Part shown: positions 26,382 to 34,322 of the stretch, piece after piece | Position numbering within the stretch: position 1 is the stretch's first letter | Layout of the letters: every line of letters begins with the position of its first letter | NCBI GenBank assembly: GCA_910577205.1 | Contig: CAJTMA010000012.1 | Span: 1 to 56,724 of the forward strand | From: an uncultured Alphaproteobacteria bacterium | GTDB taxonomy: Bacteria > Pseudomonadota > Alphaproteobacteria > RF32 > CAG-239 | DNA: 56,724 nt | Reading direction: 5' to 3' | Notes under the pieces: generated by a model | Seen by the model: only the letters and a program-made list of their open reading frames with translations | Told to the model about the DNA's origin: nothing | Database searches by the model: none | Translations under genes and position numbers: made by a program

Positions 26382-26600
26382 TTATTTTTTCAATGTGATG
26401 TCGGCATCAACTTTTTTGATGACTTTTTCGACGTTATTCAATACTTCTTCAAACTTGTCATCGGGAGCTTCCAGCACCAGCTTTTGACTCATAAAAGATA
26501 CTGACGCGCTGCTGACATTTTCAAGCTCGTTAATCGCAGTTTCAATTTTAGCGGCACAATTGGCACAATCCAAATCTTCTAATAAAAATGTCTTTTTCAT
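26382..26600 (-). CDS. Small heavy-metal-associated (HMA) domain protein
   Basis: 72 residues from the ATG at 26600 with GGAG 7 nt upstream; the frame is open to 26633 but without a site. It starts KKTFLLEDLDCANCAAKIE, with the metal-binding CxxC at Cys12 and Cys15, and has the normal HMA length and alternation. It is either a soluble metallochaperone or a detached N-terminal domain of the downstream ATPase. First gene of the two-gene operon. Confidence 0.9.
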   Translation of the reverse strand: MKKTFLLEDLDCANCAAKIETAINELENVSSASVSFMSQKLVLEAPDDKFEEVLNNVEKVIKKVDADITLKK

Positions 26601-26626
26601 GTTCTTCTCCACATCAATTAAACAAT

Positions 26627-26677
26627 TATTCAAATGTTTATATGTTTAGATATAACATAAGCGAATCTGATTGTCAA
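26627..26677 (-). promoter_or_regulatory. Promoter and probable ArsR-type operator of the metal-export operon
   Basis: On the minus strand TTGACA (26677-26672), 17-base spacer, TATATC (26654-26649). Directly downstream, overlapping the start region, is TAAACATATAAACATTTGAATAA (26648-26626), an AT-rich partly symmetrical site resembling SmtB/CadC operators. A repressor bound there would block polymerase. The promoter is clear; the operator is inferred. Confidence 0.6.
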
Positions 26678-26736
26678 GCCGCGACACCGTAAATATCAAA
26701 TTGCCTTTAAAGTAAATTTCGGGTATAATAGAAGTT

Positions 26737-26825
26737 AAGGTTTCAACCTGTTTGGCTTTGATTTGGTTTACTGCACTGCAGTATCCGAAAGGTTTGGTAT
26801 TTGTCTTAAATCCAAACCTTTTTTA
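26737..26825 (+). ncRNA. Candidate small RNA with its own promoter and terminator
   Basis: TTGCCT (26701-26706), 17-base spacer and TATAAT (26724-26729) would start a transcript near 26737. It ends at a strong terminator, AAAGGTTTGG / CCAAACCTTT plus T-run at 26788-26825, before the separate promoter of opgG. The interval has no start codon with a ribosome site, so an RNA of about 90 nt is more likely than a leader peptide. Family not recognised. Confidence 0.45.
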
Positions 26826-26838
26826 TTGCCCTTTTAAC

Positions 26839-26868
26839 TTGACATTTAAGATAATCTGCACTGATATA
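26839..26868 (+). promoter_or_regulatory. Promoter of the opgG operon
   Basis: TTGACA (26839-26844), about 18 bases, GATATA (26863-26868), roughly 40 bases before the start codon of opgG. Confidence 0.5.
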
Positions 26869-26907
26869 GTAAGGTTAGAATAATTATTTTTATACAAGGA
26901 TAAGATT

Positions 26908-28479
26908 ATGTTAAAATGTTTAACCGTATGGTGCATCCTTTTTCTGATAATCTCAGCTCCGGCGGGCGCTTTCAGCCTTAACCCGTTCCGCCACACAGAC
27001 AAAGCTTCGCCTGTGACAGATGTCGGTGAAGATTTTAACCGGGATATTCTTATTACCAAAGCTGTCAAACTTTCTAAAGAACCATACGAGGCTCCGGCCG
27101 ATAATCTCCCGCAAGAACTCAAAGACTTAAGCTACGATCAATACCGGGATATTCGTTTTGTTCGCGAAAACGGCCCGTGGTATGGCAAACGGCTGCCTTT
27201 TGAAGTGCAGTTTTTTCATCCGGGCTCTTTGTTTCAGACCACTATTCCCATTAATGAAGTTTTTAACGGCAAAAGCCGCCCGATAAATTATTCGCCTGAC
27301 TTTTTCAATTATGGTAAAAACACTTTCAAAATCACGGATAACCACTTGGGATACGCGGGGTTTCGCCTGCATAACCCGCTGAACAGCCCGACATATTATG
27401 ATGAACTGGTTTCATTTTTAGGGGCGAGCTATTTTCGCGCCTTGGGTAAAAGGCAAAAATACGGCCTGTCGGCGCGCGGGCTGGCTATTGATACAGCCGT
27501 GCAAACCGGCGAAGAATTTCCAATCTTCCGGGAGTTCTGGATTCAGCGCCCCAAACATGGCGATAAAACCGTTACGGTCTACGCTCTGCTGGACAGCCCG
27601 AGTATCACCGGCGCATATACTTTCACCATCACCCCCGGCAAAGACACAGTTATGAATGTCGATACGGTATTAATTCCGCGCAAAGAAATTCAAAAAATCG
27701 GTTTAGCGCCGCTAACCTCAATGTATTTGTTCGGCGAAAACACCAAGAACCGTTTTGACGACCATCGCCCGGAAGTGCATGACAGCGACGGACTGTTGAT
27801 ATGGAACGGGCAAGGCGAAGTTTTATGGCGGCCGCTGGATAATTCTAAATATCTGCGTATCAGTTCTTTTATGGATGACAATCCGAAAGGCTTCGGGCTT
27901 ATGCAACGGGATCGCAACCCCGCACATTATCTTGATTTTGAAGCTGATTATGAGCAGCGGCCAAGCGTCTGGGTTGAACCTGTCGGCAATTGGGGCAAAG
28001 GCAGCGTGCAACTTATTGAAATTCCCTCTCAGCAGGAAATTCACGATAACATTGTGGCTTTTTGGATTCCGGCAGAAGCCGTGAAACCTGGCGTGCCATT
28101 GCAATATCAATATCGTCTGCACTGGAGCAACAATATTCCCTTTGACACCGGGCTGGCAGAAATTACTTCTACCTATACAGGCATCGGCGGGGTTTCGGGA
28201 ACACTGGATACGGATAAGCGCAAATTTGCCGTTGATTTTGCTTTGCCGGGAAAACGCAAAGACATCCGCCGAAATATCAAAGACGGAAAAATTATTCCCG
28301 AAGTATCAACCAGCGAAGGCAAAATTATCGGCACTTATCTGGCCTATAATCCGGTCACCGGCGGCGGAACAGTTTACGTCGATTTTGAACCGAATAATAA
28401 AACGGCCGAATTGCGGATTGCCTTGAAAAAAGATAACAAGAATATTTCTGAAGTTTGGAGCTATCAATGGTTACCATAA
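26908..28479 (+). CDS. opgG: Periplasmic glucan biosynthesis protein OpgG
   Basis: 523 residues with a signal peptide (cleavage near AGA-F), full length for MdoG/OpgG. Typical segments: LSYDQYRDIRF near the mature N-terminus, FEVQFFHPG, FGENTKNRFDDHRPEVHDSDGL, and WVEPVGNWGKGSVQL. OpgG acts in the periplasm on the beta-glucan backbone made by OpgH to give osmoregulated periplasmic glucans. AAGGAT ribosome site. First gene of a three-gene operon; the next gene starts inside its last codons. Confidence 0.95.
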   Translation: MLKCLTVWCILFLIISAPAGAFSLNPFRHTDKASPVTDVGEDFNRDILITKAVKLSKEPYEAPADNLPQELKDLSYDQYRDIRFVRENGPWYGKRLPFEVQFFHPGSLFQTTIPINEVFNGKSRPINYSPDFFNYGKNTFKITDNHLGYAGFRLHNPLNSPTYYDELVSFLGASYFRALGKRQKYGLSARGLAIDTAVQTGEEFPIFREFWIQRPKHGDKTVTVYALLDSPSITGAYTFTITPGKDTVMNVDTVLIPRKEIQKIGLAPLTSMYLFGENTKNRFDDHRPEVHDSDGLLIWNGQGEVLWRPLDNSKYLRISSFMDDNPKGFGLMQRDRNPAHYLDFEADYEQRPSVWVEPVGNWGKGSVQLIEIPSQQEIHDNIVAFWIPAEAVKPGVPLQYQYRLHWSNNIPFDTGLAEITSTYTGIGGVSGTLDTDKRKFAVDFALPGKRKDIRRNIKDGKIIPEVSTSEGKIIGTYLAYNPVTGGGTVYVDFEPNNKTAELRIALKKDNKNISEVWSYQWLP

Positions 28480-28913
28480 GGATTCAAAGCATTGACGACA
28501 TCATCTGCGCTTATTTGCGTGACTTGGGGTTTGACAGCAAAACCGCGTCAACAGAAGTTTCGGGGCTGAAAAAATATCTCCCCGGGATAAGCGATAACGG
28601 TGATGAAGTCATCTCTGCTTTAGACGAACAGCTATACCAATCAGCACAAAAATTGTTTTCTGATTGCCAATTAGCTAAGCCGCAGCAAATTGCCATGCTT
28701 AAATTTTGTTATTTGCAAAGCGGCGGCGCTCAAAAATGGGGTGTCAGGATTTTTAACACCAACAAAATTGACACAGAGATGAAAACAGCCCTGTTACATA
28801 ATGAGGTTCACATTGCGCCTCGCCCCGTTTTATCCCGCATGGAGCCGCAGCCGATAGAAATGCCGCAACCTGCAAATTTAATAAAGAAAATATTTAAACA
28901 GAAGAAAAAATAA
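28467..28913 (+). CDS. Unknown protein inserted between opgG and opgH
   Basis: 148 residues from the ATG at 28467 with GGAG 7 nt upstream, overlapping the end of opgG by 13 bases and ending right before the opgH start, so it is translationally coupled to both. Soluble, helical, with a Lys-rich end (KKIFKQKKK) preceded by a Pro-rich stretch. In most proteobacteria opgG and opgH are adjacent with no gene between; I do not recognise this one. A regulatory or scaffolding role for the OpgH synthase is a guess from position. Confidence 0.75.
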   Translation: MVTIRIQSIDDIICAYLRDLGFDSKTASTEVSGLKKYLPGISDNGDEVISALDEQLYQSAQKLFSDCQLAKPQQIAMLKFCYLQSGGAQKWGVRIFNTNKIDTEMKTALLHNEVHIAPRPVLSRMEPQPIEMPQPANLIKKIFKQKKK

Positions 28914-30980
28914 GTGACAGCTATGCCTCAAACCAATTTGCCTTTACAGTCCCCCATCAATCGCAAGCGCATTATCAACCGGCGGATAAAAGTTTTCGGG
29001 CTTATGCTGCTCAGCACTTTGCTGGCAACAGCCAAATGGATACAAGTTATTCCGACAGATTCAACCATTGTCACCAAAATAATGATGATTTCACTGTTTG
29101 TGCTGACTTTTGCTTGGATTGCTCTCTTTTTCTGGTCCAGCATTTTCGGTTTTTTTGAGCTTCTGGGCAAAAGGAAAGTTCCCGGCATTGTCTGGAGTCC
29201 TGAAGAAACGCCGTTGCAAAAGCGTGTTGCCGTCTTGATGCCGGTATATAACGAATCGCCGCAGAGCGTGTATGCAAACTTATTGGCTATGGCGCAGGAA
29301 TTAAGCCAAACCGGGCAAGGCCAAGCCTTTGATATTTTTGTTTTGAGCGATACGACTAACCCCAAGGTATGGGTGGAAGAGGAAACGACTTGGCTTGAAG
29401 CTCAAAAGTTAATGCCCGAAGAGATTAATCTCTATTACCGGCGGCGCGCCAAGAATACTGCGCGCAAGAGCGGCAATATTGAAGATTTCTGCACCAAATG
29501 GGGCGCAGCTTATGAATCAATGATTGTGCTGGATGCAGACAGCCTGATGAACGGCAGCACTATGCTGCGCATGGCTCAGCTGATGGAGGCCAATCCCGGC
29601 GCAGGGATTATTCAAGCGCCGCCGATGACCGTCAATAAAAATTCTCTGTTTGCGCGGATGCAGCAATTTGCCGGGCGTGTATACGGACCGATTGTTTCTG
29701 CCGGATTGGCATATTGGCAGGTTGGCGACAGCAATTATTGGGGGCACAACGCAATTATCAGAGTCAGCGCGTTTATTCAATGCTGCGGCTTACCGGTCTT
29801 GCCGGGGAAAGCCCCTTTTGGCGGGCATATTCTCAGTCATGACTTTGTAGAGGCAGCCCTTATTCGCCGCGGCGGCTGGTCGGCATGGCTGTTGCCGGAA
29901 TTAAAGGGCAGCTATGAAGAATGTCCGCCTACCATGATTGACTTTGCCGGACGTGACCGTCGTTGGTGTCAGGGCAATATGCAGCATATGAAAATCCTTA
30001 TTTCTAAAAGCCTGCATCCGGTCAGCCGGGTACATTTTACCATCGGTATCATGTCTTACCTTTCTTCGCCTATCTGGCTGTGTTTCCTATTAGTCGGCCT
30101 GGCAATCGCTTTAGGGCGCGAATTTTTTCCACCCGTTTATTTCCCCGAAGTACGCACACTCTTTCCGACTTGGCCGGTATTTGATAAAATCGGCACAATC
30201 GCATTATTTATCATTTCGATGTTTATGCTGATTTTCCCGAAGTTTCTCGGTTTGTTTATTTATTTGCTGCAAAATAAAGGGAATCCGCAACACCCGACCA
30301 GAGGCGCGGTCAAAAGCGTTTTGCTAGAAATCATTTTCAGCGCTTTGCAAGCTCCTATTATGATGATGTTTCAGAGCAAATTTGTCTTGGAAATTTTTAC
30401 CGGACACGCCGTGGGCTGGAACAGCCAAAACCGCGATGATGAGGGTACGCCGTTTAAGGAAGCCCTGCGGCGGCATATCTGGCATATGCTGCTGGGAATT
30501 ATAACAACAATCGTCGTTGCGTTATATGCGCAACCGTTGTTTTGGTGGATGCTGCCGATTACCGCGGGTTTAATCCTCTCTATTCCTATTTCAATGTTTA
30601 CGTCACGGGAAAGTGCCGGACAATGGTTCAAACGGCATAAATATTTCCTCATTCCCGAAGAAACCAATGTTCCGGCAATTATTACATCTGCCAAGCAATT
30701 CAAGAGCCGTTTGGGCGAGAAGCGGCAAGAGAACTATGGCGCGGCTCTATTGGTGCGCAATAGTGTGTTGAATGCCTTGCATATCCTCATGCTGCCGATT
30801 AACGGACCTGCACCTGATTTTCGCAAAGAAGATTTGGAACACGCCCTGCTCAAGCTTGACAATTATATTATGCATGATGTTATGCCGGACTGGAGCAAGG
30901 AAGAAGAAATCGCCCTGCTCTACCAGCCTGAAATTCTTTTAAGGGCTAAAACAGCTTGGACGCTAAATCATCCTCTTTAA
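28914..30980 (+). CDS. opgH: Membrane glucan glucosyltransferase OpgH
   Basis: 688 residues. GT2-family glycosyltransferase in the inner membrane that polymerises glucose from UDP-glucose. Two N-terminal helices, then the catalytic domain with VLMPVYNE, the DADSLM metal-binding motif and the RDRRWCQGN (QxxRW-like) motif, then several C-terminal helices. Start is either the GTG at 28914, directly after the previous stop, or the ATG at 28923; neither has a strong ribosome site, so coupling is likely. The 3' end overlaps the convergent Nudix gene by 35 bases. Confidence 0.94.
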   Translation: MTAMPQTNLPLQSPINRKRIINRRIKVFGLMLLSTLLATAKWIQVIPTDSTIVTKIMMISLFVLTFAWIALFFWSSIFGFFELLGKRKVPGIVWSPEETPLQKRVAVLMPVYNESPQSVYANLLAMAQELSQTGQGQAFDIFVLSDTTNPKVWVEEETTWLEAQKLMPEEINLYYRRRAKNTARKSGNIEDFCTKWGAAYESMIVLDADSLMNGSTMLRMAQLMEANPGAGIIQAPPMTVNKNSLFARMQQFAGRVYGPIVSAGLAYWQVGDSNYWGHNAIIRVSAFIQCCGLPVLPGKAPFGGHILSHDFVEAALIRRGGWSAWLLPELKGSYEECPPTMIDFAGRDRRWCQGNMQHMKILISKSLHPVSRVHFTIGIMSYLSSPIWLCFLLVGLAIALGREFFPPVYFPEVRTLFPTWPVFDKIGTIALFIISMFMLIFPKFLGLFIYLLQNKGNPQHPTRGAVKSVLLEIIFSALQAPIMMMFQSKFVLEIFTGHAVGWNSQNRDDEGTPFKEALRRHIWHMLLGIITTIVVALYAQPLFWWMLPITAGLILSIPISMFTSRESAGQWFKRHKYFLIPEETNVPAIITSAKQFKSRLGEKRQENYGAALLVRNSVLNALHILMLPINGPAPDFRKEDLEHALLKLDNYIMHDVMPDWSKEEEIALLYQPEILLRAKTAWTLNHPL

Positions 30981-31353
30981 GCAACGCCTCTACCACAGGA
31001 ATGTCTGCCGGAGAAAAATCATATCCGGTCAGTTCGGTTATCTCAACCCAACGGGCTTGTTCGTGCTCAAATAAATCAGGAATTTCCTGATTAGGACAAG
31101 CCGCGAAGTACACCTCCAGCACAAAACGGCCGAAGCTGTAATCGTATGCGGTTTCCATAAAGAATTTGCCCACGCGGATTTCCATATTAAATTCTTCCAT
31201 AATCTCCCGGTGCAGACATTCTTCAGGGGTTTCTCCCGCCTCTATTTTTCCGCCGGGAAATTCCCAGAAAAATGCCAAATCCTTGCCGCGTTTACGCTGG
31301 GCTATCAAGATTTTGTTATCACACACTATGATTCCGGCTGCCACTCTTTTCAT
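30946..31353 (-). CDS. Nudix hydrolase, MutT-like
   Basis: 135 residues with a complete Nudix box, GGKIEAGETPEECLHREIMEEF (G-x5-E-x7-REVxEE pattern; here REIMEE). The start MKRVAAGIIVCDNKILIAQRKRG and the WEFPGG segment are typical of MutT/NudG, which hydrolyse oxidised or modified (d)NTPs. Cytoplasmic. AAGGGA ribosome site. Monocistronic; tail to tail with opgH. Confidence 0.92.
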   Translation of the reverse strand: MKRVAAGIIVCDNKILIAQRKRGKDLAFFWEFPGGKIEAGETPEECLHREIMEEFNMEIRVGKFFMETAYDYSFGRFVLEVYFAACPNQEIPDLFEHEQARWVEITELTGYDFSPADIPVVEALLKEDDLASKLF

Positions 31354-31493
31354 AACAATTTGTCCCTTTTTACTGTTTTATTTGAACATATCCTATTGCA
31401 AATCAGCAGGCAATAACTATTTGATTATTGTTGTATCCGGTTAAAAATTATGCTTAGCTGTGAATTGGAATTAACCCCATTAAGGAGATTATC

Positions 31494-31853
31494 ATGAAAA
31501 AAATCATTACCTGTGCCGCAGTTGTTCTCGGTTTGGCTCTGGCCGGCAATGCCAGTGCCGAAACTTCAGCCATTGATGCCCTGAATAAAGTTAACAGCGG
31601 TCTGGAAAGCGCTCAAAACAAAATTAAATCTCAAAAAGAAAAATTGAAAGCAGATCAGGAAGCACGCGAAAAAGCTGCTCAGGAAAAAAAGGACGCTATT
31701 GCCGCTAAAAAAGAAGCTATGAAGAAAGCTAAGGAAGAAAAAGCTGCGGCGAAAAAAGCTGAAAGCGAAGCCCAAAAAGCCGAATACGAAGCTAAAAAAG
31801 AACAGATTAAAAATAATCTGAATGGCTTGAAAGATGCTTTAAGCGGCAAATAA
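31494..31853 (+). CDS. Small secreted Lys/Ala/Glu-rich coiled-coil protein
   Basis: 119 residues: signal peptide (MKKIITCAAVVLGLALAGNASA), then an almost uninterrupted charged helix rich in K, A and E with heptad-like spacing (EKLKADQEAREKAAQEKK..., ending LNGLKDALSGK). It probably forms a periplasmic rod or binds polyanions. Low-complexity composition prevents family assignment. AAGGAG ribosome site; followed by a strong terminator, so it is a single-gene unit that may be highly expressed. Confidence 0.85.
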   Translation: MKKIITCAAVVLGLALAGNASAETSAIDALNKVNSGLESAQNKIKSQKEKLKADQEAREKAAQEKKDAIAAKKEAMKKAKEEKAAAKKAESEAQKAEYEAKKEQIKNNLNGLKDALSGK

Positions 31854-31876
31854 TATTTGTAATTTGCCTTTTGGGA

Positions 31877-31904
31877 AACACCGCCTGACTGGGCGGTGTT
31901 TTTT
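31877..31904 (+). terminator. Intrinsic terminator
   Basis: AACACCGCC/GGCGGTGTT stem with TGACT loop and a T6 tail after the secreted coiled-coil gene. Confidence 0.92.
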
Positions 31905-32062
31905 ATAATATTTTGCTGAAATTACTTAATCAAACCTTAGCTTTTTCTTGTAATGACGTTTCTTTTAACACTGTGATAGCGAGGAACACCGGGGTATCGG
32001 GAGCGCAGGCCAAAAGTAAAAACATCTTGTAAAATAAAAATAATCATCTAATATAATTCTCG

Positions 32063-32218
32063 CAGCCGGGAGACCGGTTGTGGTGTCTGAAAAACATCTT
32101 GAAAAGAAACTTAATCCTTCGTAAGGAGGAGTGCGTGATATAAGCCTTTGGTCGAATAAGCGTGACTGTCTTTTCACAGTTTTTCAGCTCCTCCGCCTTA
32201 AAATTTAAGGCGGTTTTT
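32063..32218 (+). ncRNA. Orphan structured RNA candidate, about 155 nt, long rod-like stem
   Basis: A perfect TATAAT (32052-32057) with TTGTAA at 32027-32032 (19-base spacer) precedes it, and CCGCCTTAA/TTAAGGCGG plus T-run (32193-32218) ends it. Inside, CTGAAAAAC pairs with GTTTTTCAG, and after a small internal loop TGAAAAG pairs with CTTTTCA, giving a long rod. GGAGGAG in the middle can pair with CTCCTCC near the 3' end, which could alternatively pair with ribosome sites. No open frame of note on either strand. Not RNase P, SRP RNA or tmRNA by their signature motifs. A second 6S-like RNA is possible. Confidence 0.55.
32193..32218 (+). terminator. Intrinsic terminator of the orphan RNA
   Basis: CCGCCTTAA/TTAAGGCGG hairpin with a 3-base loop and TTTTTGTTTT tail. 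Confidence 0.85.
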
Positions 32219-32270
32219 GTTTTAATTTACAGGGATTTTATGATATCCCGAAACAAAACAGGAGCTTGGA

Positions 32271-32528
32271 ATGTTAGAAACAATTACCATCTCATTTTCG
32301 GGGGATGACAATATGCAGGTTAATATCATGCGGATATTAAGTTTATATCTGGCGGCTTTGCGCAGTTCTCAAAAGCTGAAACCGGCAGATGTTTGTGAAG
32401 CCACCGGCATTCACATCAAAAACTTAAACCGCATAGAAACCTGCAAAACAACGCTTGCCAACAATGATATCGGTAAATTGCTGAATTATTACGGGTTGGA
32501 TGTCCAGCTGGTTATCAGCAAGCAATAA
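32271..32528 (+). CDS. Small helix-turn-helix (XRE-like) protein
   Basis: 85 residues. Residues 20-75 resemble an XRE/Cro-type HTH (LYLAALRSSQKLKPADVCEATGIHIKNLNRIETCKTTLANNDIGKLLNYYGLDV): helix, turn, recognition helix, then the usual scaffold ending in YYGL. AGGAG lies before the ATG at 32271. It would bind DNA as a dimer; target unknown. It follows the orphan RNA terminator and is transcribed alone. Confidence 0.75.
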   Translation: MLETITISFSGDDNMQVNIMRILSLYLAALRSSQKLKPADVCEATGIHIKNLNRIETCKTTLANNDIGKLLNYYGLDVQLVISKQ

Positions 32529-32640
32529 TAAACATAACAACATATTATGCCGTTGCATTTTCAAGCGGATAATGAAAGCAGTCCGGCTTGTTATGCTGCG
32601 GCAGTGTTAACAACGATGATGAAGCCCTTCGAAAACAGAA

Positions 32641-32695
32641 ACCATATAGCCGTTGTTACGCTTAAAAAAGCCCCGCCGTTTCATCCGGCGGGGCT
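32641..32695 (-). repeat. 55-bp dispersed repeat carrying the trcR terminator
   Basis: These 55 bases are the exact reverse complement of 56670-56724. Read on the minus strand they contain GCCCCGCC/GGCGGGGC with loop GGATGAAAC and a T6 run, which terminates trcR. A further 23 identical bases (AAGCGTAACAACGGCTATATGGT) follow, so more than a terminator is conserved. On the plus strand 32605-32612 TAACAACG and 32651-32658 CGTTGTTA form an additional inverted pair. Confidence 0.9.
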
Positions 32696-32706
32696 CTATT
32701 TTACAT

Positions 32707-33291
32707 TTATTTAGCTTTTTTCGGAGCGGCTTTTTTAGCTTTTTCTTTTTTGGGAGCCGCGGCTTTTTCAGCGCGGTTTTTGCAGAAAGTCAAAGAAGCT
32801 TCCAATTCTTTTTCGGTACACAAACCGATTGCTACCGGATTTTTAGCGCGAATGTTAGCAATATCATGGTGAGTGCCATTACGGATAGCGGAAATTGTCG
32901 GTTTGGTTGTGCCGACCAATTTACAAATTTGAGAGTCGATAATTTCCGGGCAATTCTTAATAATCCACAGAACAGCACAAGGTTTGTCACTGCGCTGTGA
33001 CGGTGACAAAAGTTTCTTTGCTTTAGCATTTTTCAGGCGAACATTGAGTTCCAGCTCATTTGCCTGCAAGGAAGCGCGTTTGTCTGCTTCGCAACGTTTA
33101 ATTTCCTCGGCTGTCAACTGATTGGTTTCCAGCGGATTAATACCAATAATGTTAAAAGAAACATCGCCATCGGCAATTGCCTGAACTTCCAATTCATGCA
33201 GTTCGCAAAAATCAGCAATCTGCTTAAAAGTCAGCGTGGTATTTTCTACCAGCCAAACTGCGGTAGCTCTCGGCATCAAAGGAGCGGTCAT
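32707..33291 (-). CDS. trcR: DUF1013 / TrcR-type cell-cycle transcriptional regulator
   Basis: 194 residues, cytoplasmic. PLMPRATAVWLVENTTLTFKQIADFCELHELEVQAIADGDV at the N-terminus and PCAVLWIIKNCPEIIDSQICKLVGTTKPTISAIRNGTH in the middle are hallmark segments of the alphaproteobacterial DUF1013 family, with two HTH-like regions. The tail is Lys/Ala-rich (KKEKAKKAAPKKAK), suited to nonspecific DNA binding. The family occurs almost only in Alphaproteobacteria and is linked to cell-cycle control. It supports the lineage assignment. Ends at the 55-bp repeat terminator. Confidence 0.88.
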   Translation of the reverse strand: MTAPLMPRATAVWLVENTTLTFKQIADFCELHELEVQAIADGDVSFNIIGINPLETNQLTAEEIKRCEADKRASLQANELELNVRLKNAKAKKLLSPSQRSDKPCAVLWIIKNCPEIIDSQICKLVGTTKPTISAIRNGTHHDIANIRAKNPVAIGLCTEKELEASLTFCKNRAEKAAAPKKEKAKKAAPKKAK

Positions 33292-33331
33292 ATTAAAAAT
33301 CCTTTCTTTATCACAACTTTATCTTATAAAT

Positions 33332-33360
33332 AGAAAAACTATCCCTAGGATAGTTTTTCT
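33332..33360. terminator. Perfect 13-bp hairpin, bidirectional terminator
   Basis: AGAAAAACTATCC / GGATAGTTTTTCT with CTA loop. On the minus strand it closes the 33391-34251 gene just before trcR. Confidence 0.8.
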
Positions 33361-33390
33361 TTGCTTAATATACAAGTACTTTTTTAGGTT

Positions 33391-34251
33391 TTAAGATAAT
33401 TTACTAACTGTTAAACCGCCAATAGTCGTTGAAGCATTGCGGTTATAGATGTCCGCCAGCCCCAAGTAACCTATTTGCAGCATTTGCGCGGTCGACTGGT
33501 ATTTAGCGGCCTGAATCATCATCGCATTAGCACCGGACAATGTGCCGTCTGTCGAGGCGGTCGGGACTTTGCTGTTCTTCTTGTTTTTGGTATCCTCAGA
33601 AATCTGTTCTTTCATGACGTAGTCATGTTTATATTTATCGCCCTGCATAATCTGCAAAGCATAGGGCATCTCTTCCTTACTGCTGACACCATCATCACGG
33701 GAAACTTTAATATAATAAGTTCCTTTCTGCGCACGATAGTCGCCGGACAGAATTTTACTCATCGCCTCATAGGTTTTGCTGTCTTTGTCGGCATTGCTGT
33801 CGCCGACCAAAACTTCCCGCCCGTTTTGAACGGTGTAGACTTGCAGCTGAAAACCTTTTGCCGTCAAATCCAACAATTTTGCACTTGCTTCTTCAGCCTT
33901 TTTGGCTTCCTGCTCTTTTTTCCAGCCCTCAGGATCTGTCTGCTGCTTTAATTTATCCAAGTATTCGTCATATTTGGATAAGTCCAGAACCTTTTCATCA
34001 TCATTTTGAGTTCCGCGAAAAGAGATGCTCAGTTTGCCGTTCGATTGGACTTGGATTTTGTAATAGTCCACGGCATCATATTTGGCCAATTTGCCAACAG
34101 CTGTTACCCGCGCGTAATTCAGCCGGGTGTAGCCCATATCGCGGGCATTGGCAAATTTTTCATCAACGTCATTAACGTCAACAACAGACTTCTCCCAACT
34201 GCTGATGCCGTTTTCGTCTTTATTACTGGCGCTGGGAATGGTACTAACCAT
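33391..34251 (-). CDS. Unknown protein with possible pre-peptidase-like beta domain
   Basis: 286 residues, no clear signal peptide. Residues 30-80 (ARDMGYTRLNYARVTAVGKLAKYDAVDYYKIQVQSNGKLSISFRG) recall the start of PPC-type beta domains (displacement by xDYYKI..), and 170-215 has a second similar strand set (GTYYIKVSRD...YALQIMQ). A charged helical linker lies between. The C-terminus (AKYQSTAQMLQIGYLGLADIYN) is helical. Export by a leaderless type I-like route is possible but unproven. AAGGAG ribosome site. Isolated between the trcR terminator and the membrane protein gene upstream. Confidence 0.7.
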   Translation of the reverse strand: MVSTIPSASNKDENGISSWEKSVVDVNDVDEKFANARDMGYTRLNYARVTAVGKLAKYDAVDYYKIQVQSNGKLSISFRGTQNDDEKVLDLSKYDEYLDKLKQQTDPEGWKKEQEAKKAEEASAKLLDLTAKGFQLQVYTVQNGREVLVGDSNADKDSKTYEAMSKILSGDYRAQKGTYYIKVSRDDGVSSKEEMPYALQIMQGDKYKHDYVMKEQISEDTKNKKNSKVPTASTDGTLSGANAMMIQAAKYQSTAQMLQIGYLGLADIYNRNASTTIGGLTVSKLS

Positions 34252-34322
34252 AACACATCTCCTTTAATCCACTGCTTTTTATTTTACCATAAACAATCAG
34301 CAAGGGCAATATATTTTCTCCG

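Noticed and set aside
32063..32218. tmRNA, SRP RNA or RNase P RNA
   Set aside because: No tRNA-like end or tag peptide, no GGAAG/GNAR SRP loop, and it is too short and lacks the GAGGAAAGUC core of RNase P.
32707..33000. Plus-strand frame starting in the 55-bp repeat, with a partner frame at 56365-56712 on the minus strand
   Set aside because: Both begin identically only because the repeat is shared; both lie antisense to real genes and are low complexity.
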